From Marinilabiliales bacterium (GTDB lineage: Bacteria > Bacteroidota > Bacteroidia > Bacteroidales > SZUA-534): DNA of 64,000 nt. Both the position numbers and the translations under genes were made by a program. Positions 25,562 through 34,256 of this stretch are shown one piece after another. Position 1 is the first letter of the stretch; every line of letters starts with the position of its first letter. The notes under the pieces were generated by a model that was given only the letters and a program-made list of their open reading frames with translations, made no database searches and was not told the origin of the DNA. The DNA is taken from assembly GCA_003512955.1 (NCBI GenBank), contig DOTG01000026.1, positions 222,032 to 286,031 of the forward strand, written 5' to 3'.

Positions 25562-26953
25562 TCATGGCAAATTATTCCTTTGTTCTTGCATCATCTGGGC
25601 ATAATAATGATAGAACCAGGGAATGGTTTCGATGCCTTTAAAAAAGTTGAACAACGGAAAGTTCTCGTTGGGGGAATGAATGGCATCCGATTCCAACCCA
25701 AAACCCATCAACACAGATTTGATGCCTAGTATCCGCTCAAAATCGGAAATAATGGGGATGCTCCCTCCACTCCGTACCGGAACCGGGCGTTTGCCAAACG
25801 TTGCGGTATAGGCTTTTTCGGCAGCTAAATAGGGCGCGGTATCGGTAGGGCAAACATAACCCTGCCCACCATGTAAAATCTTCACTTCTACCTTTACACT
25901 TTTAGGCGCCATAGCCTCAAAATGTGATTTGAAAAGGTTGGCTATTTTATGGTGTTCCTGGTTGGGGACCAACCGACACGATATTTTTGCAAAAGCTTTG
26001 GAAGGGAGCACGGTTTTGGCACCTTCGCCGGTATAACCACCCCAGATTCCACATACATCAAACGTGGGCCTGATTCCCGTACGTTCTTGGGTAGTATAGC
26101 CTTTTTCGCCTGATAGTTCGTTTAAAGCAAGTGCTTTCTTGTAATTTTCTTCGTTGTAGGGTGCTTTAGCCATCAAAGCCCGTTCTTCTGCGGAGACTTC
26201 AATCACATCGTCGTAAAAACCGGGAATGGTAATGTGTCCGTTTTCATCGGTCATTTGGGCAATCATTTTTGCCAATACATTGATGGGATTTGCCACTGCT
26301 CCTCCGAATAACCCGGAATGCAAATCGCGGTTAGGCCCGGTAATTTCCACTTCCCAATAGGCCAGCCCCCGCAACCCGGAAGTGATGGAAGGAATATCCT
26401 GTGCCAGCATACCCGTATCGGAAACCAGAATGACATCGGCTTTCAACATTTCTTTATGTTCCTGACAAAAGGCAGGTAAATTTGGCGATCCGATTTCTTC
26501 TTCCCCTTCAATCATGAACTTCACGTTACAGGGCAATTGGTTGGTTTTTATCAAAAATTCGAAAGCTTTAATGTGCATGAATGACTGTCCTTTGTCGTCG
26601 TCGGCGCCACGGGCAAATATTTTTTCTTCCCTAATCTCAGGTTCAAAAGGGGCCGACGCCCATTTGTCAACCGGATCCACGGGCATCACATCCATGTGGG
26701 CATAAACCAAAATGGTAGGCCATTGCGGATTTACCAACTTTTCGGCATAAACCACCGGATTGCCTTTGGTTTCAAAAATTTCGGCTTTATCAACGCCTGC
26801 TTTTAGTAACGATGCCTTCACATAATCGGCAGCCCGGTATAGGTCTGGCTTGTGGTCGGCAATGGAGCTAATGGAAGGTATTCTGAGGTACTGAAACAAT
26901 TCCTCCAGCATTTGGTTTTTATTCGATGCAATGTATTCATTAATCTGTTTCAT
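25562..26953 (-). CDS. M20 family dipeptidase
   Basis: A 463-residue zinc metallopeptidase of the M20/CNDP-like dipeptidase group. The metal site appears in order: VYAHMDVMPV (His, then catalytic Asp), ARGADDDKGQSF (bridging Asp), MIEGEEEIGSPNL (general-base Glu and ligand Glu), VLVSDTGM (Asp ligand), and near the C-terminus GLESDAIHSPNENF (His ligand). The lid domain lies at about 200-330 and includes DLHSGLFGGAVANPIN. It probably hydrolyses dipeptides in the cytoplasm; the substrate range cannot be read from sequence. It is a single-gene unit. Confidence 0.93.
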   Translation of the reverse strand: MKQINEYIASNKNQMLEELFQYLRIPSISSIADHKPDLYRAADYVKASLLKAGVDKAEIFETKGNPVVYAEKLVNPQWPTILVYAHMDVMPVDPVDKWASAPFEPEIREEKIFARGADDDKGQSFMHIKAFEFLIKTNQLPCNVKFMIEGEEEIGSPNLPAFCQEHKEMLKADVILVSDTGMLAQDIPSITSGLRGLAYWEVEITGPNRDLHSGLFGGAVANPINVLAKMIAQMTDENGHITIPGFYDDVIEVSAEERALMAKAPYNEENYKKALALNELSGEKGYTTQERTGIRPTFDVCGIWGGYTGEGAKTVLPSKAFAKISCRLVPNQEHHKIANLFKSHFEAMAPKSVKVEVKILHGGQGYVCPTDTAPYLAAEKAYTATFGKRPVPVRSGGSIPIISDFERILGIKSVLMGFGLESDAIHSPNENFPLFNFFKGIETIPWFYHYYAQMMQEQRNNLP

Positions 26954-27059
26954 AAGGAGCGTGTTAGATTTGAGAATTAAAGTTCTTTTGATTCATTGAA
27001 ATTTTTTAAGGGATAAACCCTTCTGTAAAGTACCAATGAAACTAATAATTGTTTAACGG

Positions 27060-27668
27060 TTAAAGTTGCCGTTTGAATGCGGTAGAAAAATAAATATGCA
27101 CGGTACATCCTACGGCCTGGTAATGTTTGTTCCAGTTCACCCAAAAAGTGGTTCCAATACCTAAATCGAAATAAAACTTCCAGCTTCCCTGGACACTGGC
27201 ATAAACACCCGGATCAAAAAATTTCTGACTCCACGAACCAACGGAATCTGTGTAAAGGTAATCGTAACCCCAATTTAACGATGGTCCTGCAAAAAAGCCA
27301 TAATTAGAGTGCAACCTTTCTATCCGCCAGCCATACATGGCATGAATGCTTTTTAATCCGTATTCATTTCTGGAAAATGGGAGGAAGATTCCGGTATCGC
27401 GGTCAAAAAACTGTTGGCGCGAGGTAAGAAAACCTACGGCTGCATAATGTTTTCTTTTGATGGGGACATGAACGTCGATAAAAAAATTGGGTTCGTGGGT
27501 TTTTTCACCCATGTTGTAACTATATCCGGCTCCGGTAGTCCACCATGGGCTGTTGGGAATGTATTGGCGCCCTTTGTACACAAACTCCCGGGTCATATCG
27601 GTTTCCTGTTGGCCCCAACTCCATAAAGAAATAAGAAGGAAAAGACTCCAAAGTAAAAAATGCTTCAT
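27060..27668 (-). CDS. Putative outer-membrane beta-barrel protein
   Basis: A 202-residue protein of unknown function with a signal peptide ending near WSWGQQE. The rest alternates aromatic and polar residues in strands (WWTTGAGYSYNMGEK, NYGFFAGPSLNWGYDYLY, SWKFYFDLGIGTTFWVNWN), and the chain ends HIYFSTAFKRQL. This resembles a small outer-membrane barrel of about eight strands, but I cannot name a family. No partner genes are evident. Confidence 0.68.
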   Translation of the reverse strand: MKHFLLWSLFLLISLWSWGQQETDMTREFVYKGRQYIPNSPWWTTGAGYSYNMGEKTHEPNFFIDVHVPIKRKHYAAVGFLTSRQQFFDRDTGIFLPFSRNEYGLKSIHAMYGWRIERLHSNYGFFAGPSLNWGYDYLYTDSVGSWSQKFFDPGVYASVQGSWKFYFDLGIGTTFWVNWNKHYQAVGCTVHIYFSTAFKRQL

Positions 27669-27773
27669 CCGATAGTTTTTATAGATTCTTCTGGTTACAA
27701 ATAACCAAAATATTCTTTGAAAACGGAAATGGCCGGGGTTATTATAAAGCAGATCACCCGGAAAAACAGGTGG

Positions 27774-28349
27774 TTACTTTGCCTTCAGCAACTCATTGGC
27801 AGCAATCTCAAGTTGGTGGAACCATTCCTCGCCAAATTTGCGGATGAGGGGGCCACGGACGAACTGGTAAACCGGAACACCCAGTTTTTCGCCATTTACA
27901 CGGGCCGGCACACACAAGTGATTCGACTCATAGTTTACGGCATCAAAATCGGCATATTTTTTTACCCGGATGGGATACAGATGGCAGGAAACCGGTTTCT
28001 GAAAGGAAACCTTTCCCTCATTAAAAGCTTTCTCGATGGCGCATAAAACAATACCCTCCTGGTTCCGGTAAACATAGGCACATTCACGGTTATTCACCAA
28101 TGGGGTTACTTTATCGCCATCGTCATCAACTACCCAGGTGCCTAATTTCTGTACAGTTTCAATTCCCTCAGGGGTCATGTAAGGTTTTACCTGCGGAAAA
28201 ATCTGTTCCAAAATGGGAGTTTCTTCAGCATCCAATGGCGCGCCGCTGTCACCCTCCACGCAGCATGCTCCTTTGCAAGCATGCAGGTTGCAAACAAATT
28301 TTTTTTCTAAAATGTCGAGACTGATGAGGGTATTTTCGATCTGTAGCAT
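27774..28349 (-). CDS. DUF3109 family cysteine-rich protein
   Basis: A 191-residue cytoplasmic protein matching DUF3109. It has a conserved Cys cluster near the start (VCNLHACKGACCVEGDSGAPL, residues 19-38) and further cysteines at ECAYVY, LCAIEKAFNEG, SCHLYPIRV and LCVPARVN. The spacing of the ligands resembles the YkgJ-type zinc or iron-sulfur proteins, so it probably binds metal; the role is unknown. Its length is typical. Confidence 0.88.
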   Translation of the reverse strand: MLQIENTLISLDILEKKFVCNLHACKGACCVEGDSGAPLDAEETPILEQIFPQVKPYMTPEGIETVQKLGTWVVDDDGDKVTPLVNNRECAYVYRNQEGIVLCAIEKAFNEGKVSFQKPVSCHLYPIRVKKYADFDAVNYESNHLCVPARVNGEKLGVPVYQFVRGPLIRKFGEEWFHQLEIAANELLKAK

Positions 28350-28418
28350 GATCCGGTTTTTTTAAGGGTGCGAATTTAATGGTTTCATGTGGCTTGCACA
28401 AAAAGGCACGCATAAAAG

Positions 28419-28964
28419 TTATTCGTTGAAAAGGTTTTTCTGTTCGCTGGCACAAATTCCGGCGGTAGAGAAATAATGAGGTTCTTTTAATTTGTACCGA
28501 TATTTTTCCTCAGGAAGTTGCTGGCAGAATGAAATCAATTTCGTCAGGTTTGGCGAGAATCGGCTCCCCACCCACATGTAGTTTACCCGCTGTTGGTCTA
28601 TCATTCCACTTAAATGGACTTTAAAAACAATGGTATCCTCGGGATTTGTGTGCATTTGGTGCAAATCGTTTTTTTCAAGTGCGTTTATCATGGCAATAAG
28701 AGAATCCAATTGATGTTTGGAGGCATCAACAAAATAGCCATGGTGGTACTTGGTTCCATCGGTATTGAACCGGTTGGTGAGGATAACCAACTTGCCGGTG
28801 TGATCCACTTCAATGTATTCTGGCAATAACCCGGCGGGATTTATTTCATCGGTGATAACCAGATTGAATTGATCCATTTTACCCATCCGGGGCGATTCAC
28901 ATCCCATAAATAGATTCCATATAAAAAAGCCGGTGCCCAGCAAGAGAATAATTTTATTTTTCAT
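28419..28964 (-). CDS. Lipoprotein of unknown function
   Basis: A 181-residue protein with a type II signal peptide: MKNKIILLLGTGFFIWNLFMGC gives a lipobox cysteine near residue 22. The mature part contains short beta-strands (FNLVITDEINPAGLLPEYIEVDHTGKLVILT) and three further Cys or Trp positions, without a known domain. No terminator is evident. It lies between DUF3109 and yaaA on the same strand with gaps of about 70 bases on each side. Confidence 0.75.
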   Translation of the reverse strand: MKNKIILLLGTGFFIWNLFMGCESPRMGKMDQFNLVITDEINPAGLLPEYIEVDHTGKLVILTNRFNTDGTKYHHGYFVDASKHQLDSLIAMINALEKNDLHQMHTNPEDTIVFKVHLSGMIDQQRVNYMWVGSRFSPNLTKLISFCQQLPEEKYRYKLKEPHYFSTAGICASEQKNLFNE

Positions 28965-29034
28965 TTTTCCGAGAGGTGATTTTGGGTCAAAAACAATTAA
29001 CGGAACGAATGGTTCCGGGAAAAATGGCAGGCCG

Positions 29035-29808
29035 TTATTTCAAGTCGCGCGTAAAGACCCATTCTGCCTCCTTACTCAACCGGCCGTTATACGAATAACC
29101 ACTTTCGTTGAATTCTTTGATTTGGTCAGGTAGGTGCAACCGGTTTTTTACAATAAACCGGCTCATCATGCCCCGGGCTTTTTTAGCAAAGAAACTCACC
29201 ACCTTGTATTGTCCGTTTTGGGCATCCTTAAAAACCGGAGTTACCCATTGGGCTTTGATTTTTTTAGGCTGTACTACCTTAAAATATTCGTTCGAAGCCA
29301 GATTTATCAATACGTCATCGCCTTGTGTCTGGAGCTGCTTTTTGATGCTTTTGGTGACCAGTTCGCCCCAATAGGCATAAAGAGTTGCACCTTTAGGATT
29401 TTGAAGTTTGGTTCCCATTTCGAGGCGGTAAGGGGCGATGTAATCCAATGGCCGCAGCACTCCGTAGAGTCCTGACAAAATGCGGATGTGTTCCTGGGCA
29501 AAAGAAAAATCGGATTCCTCCCAATTGCTCACATTTAGTCCGGTATATACATCGCCGTGAAAAGCACAAATAGCCTGCCGCATGTGGGTTTCATCCGGAA
29601 CCGGTGTCCAGTCCCTGAACCGGGAATGATTCAATTGGGCCAGGTTCTGGCTAATGTTCATCAAATCCATCAATTCCTTGGGAGAATACTTTCGCAATTG
29701 CTTTATCAGTGGTTTGGCTTTTTCGGCAAATTCAGGGTAGGTGTGTAGGGGTAGCACCCGGGCGTTTTCAAAATCGAGTGTTTTTGCAGGCGAAAGGAGT
29801 ATCAGCAT
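29035..29808 (-). CDS. yaaA: Peroxide stress protein YaaA (UPF0246)
   Basis: YaaA limits iron-driven damage during hydrogen peroxide stress in E. coli and has a DNA-binding fold. This 257-residue homologue has the family hallmarks MLILLSPAKTLDFE at the start, FHGDVYTGLNV, RILSGLYGVLRPLDYIAPYRLEMGTKL, LINLASNEYFKVV and KKARGMMSRFIVKN near the end. The length is normal. It is in the minus-strand run but appears independent. Confidence 0.95.
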   Translation of the reverse strand: MLILLSPAKTLDFENARVLPLHTYPEFAEKAKPLIKQLRKYSPKELMDLMNISQNLAQLNHSRFRDWTPVPDETHMRQAICAFHGDVYTGLNVSNWEESDFSFAQEHIRILSGLYGVLRPLDYIAPYRLEMGTKLQNPKGATLYAYWGELVTKSIKKQLQTQGDDVLINLASNEYFKVVQPKKIKAQWVTPVFKDAQNGQYKVVSFFAKKARGMMSRFIVKNRLHLPDQIKEFNESGYSYNGRLSKEAEWVFTRDLK

Positions 29809-29946
29809 AATTTATAGACTTAAAATTTGTACAATGATGTATTTCAACAGATTAAAGATTTGAAAATATTTCAACTGGTTACCGGCGAAAATAGAAATAT
29901 ACAATGGTTTTGGAAATCAACTTGCAGGGAATCCTTCAGCGATCGG

Positions 29947-30858
29947 TTAAATCTCCATGGAGTCATACAGGCCTTTGATCTCCCGTTTCATTTGCCTGAT
30001 TTCTTCAATTTTATCGTCCAGCGATTCGTTAAACCGGAACAACCGCTCTTTGATTTCGGAAAGCCGGCTATCGGCATAATAGGTGGAGATGGGTTGAATG
30101 GCGTGTTGCGAATTTTTGAGGACATCGAGTTTTTCCTGAATAAAACGCATCACCTCATACAGGTATCCTTCTACCCCGGCATTCAGGTGCATTTCAGGGT
30201 GCAAATCCTGATTGATGAAGTTCACATCGAAAACCACCTCCTTGTTATTGGCTTGCGAAACTACCTGATTGAAATACCGGATGTATTGCCGAAACGAACC
30301 TTGAATAGGCTCGGGCATGTTAAATACATGTAACAGCACCTTGGCAGCTTCCCGTTTTCTTTTCTCAAGGGTGAGGAAATACATCACGGCATAAAGACCC
30401 CGTTTTACAACCTTTGGAGCGGGGAATATCAGAGGGTTCTCCTCTAAATTGAACTCCCTCAAATTATACAGGTTGATCAATTCCACAGGCAACGATTTCA
30501 GTTCGCAGAAACTTGCATCAAGCCATTCCAATTGACACAGCAATCCCAATTCGCTGGGAAGTTTTCCTAAAGGGTTGTAGCTTAAATCAAGAGATTTCAG
30601 GTTCACAAAATTTCCCATTCCAACAGGTAACCTGGAAATCTGGTTGCGGGTGATATAAAGTTTTTCGAGGTTGATTAGGTTACACAGGGCAGGCGGCAAT
30701 TCGCTTATCTGGTTATAACTTAAGTTTAGAATTTTTAAATGTACCAATTGACCTATTTCAGCAGGTATCTCAGTAATGCCTTTGTTCGACAAATCGAGTT
30801 CAGGAGTCTGAAGATCCTGTGCCCTTAAAATAAATTGTAATGTTTCTTTGGAATCCAT
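29947..30858 (-). CDS. Leucine-rich-repeat protein
   Basis: A 303-residue protein without signal peptide, so probably cytoplasmic. Residues 18-150 form about six leucine-rich repeats of the 23-residue plant/ROCO type (for example LDLSNKGITEIPAEIGQLVH, LNLSYNQISELPPALCNLIN, LDLSYNPLGKLPSELGLLCQ). The C-terminal half is helical, with a basic patch KRKREAAKVLLHVF and a coiled-coil-like end (LDDKIEEIRQMKREIKGLYD). Such repeats bind proteins; the partner is unknown. The plus-strand frame opposite is a shadow. Confidence 0.85.
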   Translation of the reverse strand: MDSKETLQFILRAQDLQTPELDLSNKGITEIPAEIGQLVHLKILNLSYNQISELPPALCNLINLEKLYITRNQISRLPVGMGNFVNLKSLDLSYNPLGKLPSELGLLCQLEWLDASFCELKSLPVELINLYNLREFNLEENPLIFPAPKVVKRGLYAVMYFLTLEKRKREAAKVLLHVFNMPEPIQGSFRQYIRYFNQVVSQANNKEVVFDVNFINQDLHPEMHLNAGVEGYLYEVMRFIQEKLDVLKNSQHAIQPISTYYADSRLSEIKERLFRFNESLDDKIEEIRQMKREIKGLYDSMEI

Positions 30859-31066
30859 GCTGTACTTAAAAACCTACTCTAAATACAGCAAAATGGGGTT
30901 ATTGTTCAAAAAAAACTTCTGAAAAATCAAGGATTCCCGATTAGATTATTAAGGATCCGTGACATCGTTAATTATTGGTTGTGAAGTGTTTCCGTATGAA
31001 AATATAACTCATATAATTTGAATTGACATAACCAAAAAGGATGGTTGTTATCCAGGGAAATCGCTT

Positions 31067-31258
31067 TTAACCACTCCCACTGTAATTGCCTCTAATATCA
31101 AAATAAACCCCATTGCCAATACTGCCACTACCGCTATCGTAATAAAAGGTTGCGGCATGGTACCCGCTCAGAGCGGTGTATTTGAGCGGGTTGTTGAGCA
31201 CGTAGCTGTAGCGGTTCTGTCCCTTAAGATTGGGGTTTTCAGCTTTATTCATTACCAT
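31067..31258 (-). pseudogene. Rhs core remnant with a degenerate tip start
   Basis: A 63-codon frame beginning MVMNKAENPNLKGQNRYSYV and carrying NRYSYVLNNPLKYT, the end of an Rhs-associated core, followed by ALSG where the core would read DPSG or DPTG. The rest is a short Gly/Ser/Tyr-rich tail with no known domain. A 44-bp stretch (31174-31217) is identical to 33098-33141 in the next tip cassette. It overlaps the end of the ORF6N gene, and I take it as a truncated relic. Confidence 0.75.
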
Positions 31259-31790
31259 TTTTAAATCCTATAGCTTTTCGGGGTTTTGGGGTTTCCTGTT
31301 TTTCCATCAGTTCATCGAGATAGGAAAATACCAGTTCAATGTTTTTGTCGTGGTTGGTAAGTTTCTTTTTTATTTGTTCTATATCCAATTTTAAGTTCAA
31401 GGTATCGGTAACCATTTCGCGCATTTTTACAAATACACGTATTATTTGGATATTAACCAAAATGGCACGTTGACTGTTCAAAACACTCGAAAGCATGGCA
31501 ACTCCTTGTTCTGTAAAGGCAAACGGAAGATATTTTGAGTGCTGCCCTCTCTTTAAGGTCACAAATTGTGATCTTAAAATTTCATATTCTTCTTTGGTTA
31601 ATTCAAACATAAAATCACTTGGGAACCGATCAATATTTCTTCGTACAGCTTGCTTTAAAACTCTTGTTTCAACGCAATAAACGGATGATAAATCCGTATC
31701 AAGCATTACTTTTTCGCCTCGTATTAAATATATTTTACTGGCAATCAGTTCATCGGGAAAAAGGGTTGATTTCAATTTTTCGTTTTCCAT
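31245..31790 (-). CDS. ORF6N domain protein
   Basis: A 181-residue protein with an N-terminal ORF6N DNA-binding domain (residues 14-100: KIYLIRGEKVMLDTDLSSVYCVETRVLKQAVRRN and FPSDFMFELTKEEYEILRSQFVTLK), followed by FTEQGVAMLSSVLNSQRAI and a coiled-coil segment near 125-165. ORF6N proteins occur in phages and mobile regions and are probably regulators. Here it sits inside an Rhs cassette region, between a truncated MNRY core start (about 31927-31940) and the core remnant 31067-31258, so it appears inserted into a former cassette. Confidence 0.88.
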   Translation of the reverse strand: MENEKLKSTLFPDELIASKIYLIRGEKVMLDTDLSSVYCVETRVLKQAVRRNIDRFPSDFMFELTKEEYEILRSQFVTLKRGQHSKYLPFAFTEQGVAMLSSVLNSQRAILVNIQIIRVFVKMREMVTDTLNLKLDIEQIKKKLTNHDKNIELVFSYLDELMEKQETPKPRKAIGFKNGNE

Positions 31791-32077
31791 AGGTTGCAGC
31801 TTTACCTGATTAAATGTAAAAATTTAAATCAAATATTTTACCAATACTCAATTTTTGTTGGCTACAAAAATATTATAATCCTTCTTAATGTTTACATTGC
31901 TGTTTCTTAAGCAGCCTAAGGGACTGCGTAGCGGTTCATGTAATTCGAGGCTTTCAATGTTTACCAAATGTAGCAAAAGGTTTTAAACCATGCTTACCAA
32001 AAAAAAGTTTAAAGACTCCTTCCAGAAAAACGTGGCGACTTTAAAAGTAGAAAGTCCGGTCAATGTCGGCTCTTTCC
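31791..32077 (-). repeat. Spacer repeat of the Rhs tip region, copy 1
   Basis: Bases 31930-32075 match, with small differences, the spacer at 33130-33276: the same order of an MNRY core start, TACATTTG, a run of Ts, and a hairpin-like GTCCGG segment. In this copy the core start reads MNRYA and is lost at once. The rest (31791-31925) holds only the upstream region of the ORF6N gene. Confidence 0.65.
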
Positions 32078-32302
32078 TTATAATATAAAAAATAGAACAA
32101 TATCTAATATCATTAATAATACTCCAAAAAGTCGATAAAACTTAATTTTTTTTAAAGAACTCTTTTCTGACTTGGCTAAATCGTAATTTCGCAATTCCTT
32201 CAGATAATTTACATTATATTTCTTTTTCAATTTTATTGCTATATATGAGGCACTAAAATGTAAAACAATACAACCTATTCCTATTACAAATAATAAAAAC
32301 AT
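32078..32302 (-). CDS. Small two-helix membrane protein, candidate immunity protein
   Basis: A 74-residue protein with two predicted transmembrane helices, residues 2-24 (LLFVIGIGCIVLHFSASYIA) and about 55-74 (RLFGVLLMILDIVLFFIL), joined by a basic loop KLKKKYNVNYLKELRNYDLAKSEKSS. It starts seven bases after the tip cassette 32310-33143 ends, the usual position for an immunity gene after a toxin tip. No family is recognised. The immunity role is inference from position only. Confidence 0.6.
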   Translation of the reverse strand: MFLLFVIGIGCIVLHFSASYIAIKLKKKYNVNYLKELRNYDLAKSEKSSLKKIKFYRLFGVLLMILDIVLFFIL

Positions 32303-32309
32303 AAAGTAA

Positions 32310-33143
32310 TTATTTAAAAAGTGAGTTCATCTTTTGGATCATATAGAACACATCTTGAGTTGTGTAATTCGCTCCAACCACATTACTATTCAGATAATTA
32401 GCAATATCATCTAACGACATATTTCCAATATTTATGGGATCTGTCATGAATGTCCATGTAACCTCAGAAAAACCAGCAAGGCCAAACCCTCCAGAAATGC
32501 CAGTTGGTGCTGAAAACCCCCAATCTTTGCAAATACCTGTTGTATTTATTTCACCAGAAACATTACCAAGTAAAAGACCATAAGCTGTTCCTAAACCTGC
32601 TAATTGATTGACATCACTTGCAAACATTAATCCCCATGTTACCCCGTAAAAGATGCCACCACCAACACTTAAACCAAGAGTTGGTGTATAATAGACAGAA
32701 AGGTTCAAATCCCGATCCATCATGATGCCGACTTGGTGTGCGGTAGTAAAGCCTATAGGTGAATTTGCGAAAACAAAAACAGGGAAAACAAATCGAACAT
32801 CACCCTGCACAAAAGCTACACCACCCGCCGGCAATTCATGCCAATAGGGGTCGCCGATAACGAGTTTTTTGGTGGAGGAGCTTACATATTCATATTCTGT
32901 ACCATCGGGGTTGGTACTTCGGTACCAATCGGTCCATTCAAACCAGACATCGGAATAGTAAAACCCCCGCCCAAAGTTGTTGGTATAGTTATAGCCACTG
33001 CTGCCTCTTATAATATTGCCATTATCGTCGTAATTTACACCGCCGGCAGGTATCCCTTCGCCCGGGTCCTGCTTCTGCCAGTAATACCCCGTGGGGTCGG
33101 TGTATTTGAGCGGGTTGTTGAGCACGTAGCTGTAGCGGTTCAT
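32310..33143 (-). CDS. Orphan Rhs tip cassette 3 with core remnant
   Basis: A 277-residue protein beginning MNRYSYVLNNPLKYTDPTGY, the conserved end of an Rhs core, so it is a displaced C-terminal tip with its own ATG. The rest is not a recognised domain. It has a Trp/Tyr-rich part (YSDVWFEWTDWYRSTNPDG), a DPYWHELPAGGV segment, then Gly-rich hydrophobic stretches near 120-200 (GIFYGVTWGLMFASDV) that could insert in a membrane. It is followed at once by a two-helix membrane protein. Whether it is expressed as a toxin or held as a donor for recombination is unknown. A TACATTTG promoter box lies about 35 bases upstream, at 33173-33166. Confidence 0.75.
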   Translation of the reverse strand: MNRYSYVLNNPLKYTDPTGYYWQKQDPGEGIPAGGVNYDDNGNIIRGSSGYNYTNNFGRGFYYSDVWFEWTDWYRSTNPDGTEYEYVSSSTKKLVIGDPYWHELPAGGVAFVQGDVRFVFPVFVFANSPIGFTTAHQVGIMMDRDLNLSVYYTPTLGLSVGGGIFYGVTWGLMFASDVNQLAGLGTAYGLLLGNVSGEINTTGICKDWGFSAPTGISGGFGLAGFSEVTWTFMTDPINIGNMSLDDIANYLNSNVVGANYTTQDVFYMIQKMNSLFK

Positions 33144-33276
33144 TCAATTTAATGCGTTCAATTTTAACCAAATGTAACAAAAGGTTTTAACTCATGCACA
33201 CCAAAAAGAAGTTCAAATTTTTCTTTCAAAAGAACAGTGCTGCTTTATAAGCAAAAAGCCCGGTTCCCCGGGCTTT
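33130..33276 (-). repeat. Spacer repeat of the Rhs tip region, copy 2
   Basis: This region precedes tip cassette 3 and is homologous to 31930-32075. Both copies carry TACATTTG, matching the Bacteroidota TAnnTTTG promoter box, and the GGTTTTAA/ACCTTTTG context around it. The duplicated spacer suggests that cassettes were added with their upstream control segment. Confidence 0.65.
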
Positions 33277-33278
33277 TT
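33253..33278 (-). terminator. Intrinsic terminator after the candidate immunity lipoprotein
   Basis: AAAAAGCCCGG-ttcc-CCGGGCTTTTT, an 11-bp perfect stem with T/A tracts, five bases beyond the stop of the lipoprotein gene at 33283. It ends the transcript carrying tip cassette 2 before cassette 3 begins. Confidence 0.92.
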
Positions 33279-33282
33279 CAAT

Positions 33283-33762
33283 CTATTGGATTTGCTTTTT
33301 AATTTCATTTAAAATAAGCCGTTCAAATTTTTCCTTTTGAAGCTTGTTTTCTGAACGGCTAAAGTCTTTGTTAATTCTTTTCCAATTTCCGAGGTTTAAT
33401 CCATCGTTAATTGAAACAAAGGCAAATGTTGTTTTATCTTTTCCGGCAGGTCTTGTCCAAGTGAATACTATTTTGTTTTCATTTTTATAGTAAAAGTAAA
33501 CCCCATACCAATGTGCGGGTTCTTCCGATTGACCATCAGGTAAATCCCAACTACCCTGATTGTTAATTGTAACTTTGGGAACTATATATTCGGGGTATTC
33601 TTCCTTAAATTTATTTATTGCCGTTTTTAATTGTTCTTCTGAATAATTCAACTCATATTCTTCTGCATAAGGATAACTGCCGGGAGCAAAATTACAGGCG
33701 GTAATTCTTGAAAGAATTATTACAATTAAAAAACTTTTTATAAATACCATAAGTGTTTTCAT
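33283..33762 (-). CDS. Small lipoprotein, candidate immunity protein for tip 2
   Basis: About 159 residues from ATG 33762 (MKTLMVFIKSFLIVIILSRITAC); a longer frame from 33798 overlaps the tip. The lipobox ends in Cys near residue 23. The mature protein has a charged helix (SEEQLKTAINKFKEEYPEY) and a beta segment ending WYGVYFYYKNENKIVFTW. It starts ten bases after tip cassette 2 stops, so it may protect the periplasm against that tip; the protein itself is unassigned. A strong terminator follows. Confidence 0.7.
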   Translation of the reverse strand: MKTLMVFIKSFLIVIILSRITACNFAPGSYPYAEEYELNYSEEQLKTAINKFKEEYPEYIVPKVTINNQGSWDLPDGQSEEPAHWYGVYFYYKNENKIVFTWTRPAGKDKTTFAFVSINDGLNLGNWKRINKDFSRSENKLQKEKFERLILNEIKKQIQ

Positions 33763-33772
33763 TAGTAAAACT

Positions 33773-34174
33773 TTAATGTTTGTGAATACTTGGAGCATTA
33801 TTAACTCCTTGGTTACTTATATTATACCGCATTATTATATCTACAAACCCAGCCGATTTAGATAACTGAAATATTGTTTTAGGAAATGCAGCTAATCCTA
33901 GTCCTTCTCCTAAGGTAAACGCCTGAGAACGTGTGATTAAATCTGCGCCATTAAATGGATTCACTGCAACACCTAATTCTTCTACCAAAAATCTATAATC
34001 AGCACCTATGGCACGAGTATCGGTAAATAAACCCACTACTCCTTTAATTTTCAAATTATCGTATCTTCTATCATGTCCAATGGCTGGATACTCTGCCAAA
34101 TTTGTAGGAACATAAGAATAATTATAATCTTTTTGATTCAATGACATGCAATTATTGCCTCCAGGATACGTCAA
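33773..34174 (-). CDS. Start-less Rhs tip cassette 2, phospholipase-like motif
   Basis: The frame is open upstream to about 34262, encoding AQAGGGTCPNCLDWSTVGKNIYGL before MTYPGGNNCM; the nominal start at 34174 is a TTG, and no ATG of its own is convincing. The domain has conserved-looking YPAIGHDRRYDNLKIKG and an Asp-rich segment TDTRAIGADYRFL; the HD-x-x-YD pattern is suggestive of phospholipase A2-like tips, an inference I hold at low weight. It begins directly after the stop of the membrane protein 34257-34862 and is followed by a lipoprotein. Confidence 0.65.
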   Translation of the reverse strand: MTYPGGNNCMSLNQKDYNYSYVPTNLAEYPAIGHDRRYDNLKIKGVVGLFTDTRAIGADYRFLVEELGVAVNPFNGADLITRSQAFTLGEGLGLAAFPKTIFQLSKSAGFVDIIMRYNISNQGVNNAPSIHKH

Positions 34175-34256
34175 ACCATATATATTTTTACCTACAGTTG
34201 ACCAGTCGAGACAATTTGGACATGTACCCCCTCCTGCTTGGGCAACTATATCACAA

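Noticed and set aside
29827..30333. 168-codon plus-strand frame opposite the leucine-rich-repeat gene
   Set aside because: It is antisense to a well-supported coding sequence and has no recognisable motif, so it is a shadow frame.
30859..31066. Stretch between the LRR gene and the Rhs remnant
   Set aside because: No gene, repeat or hairpin was found that could be supported.
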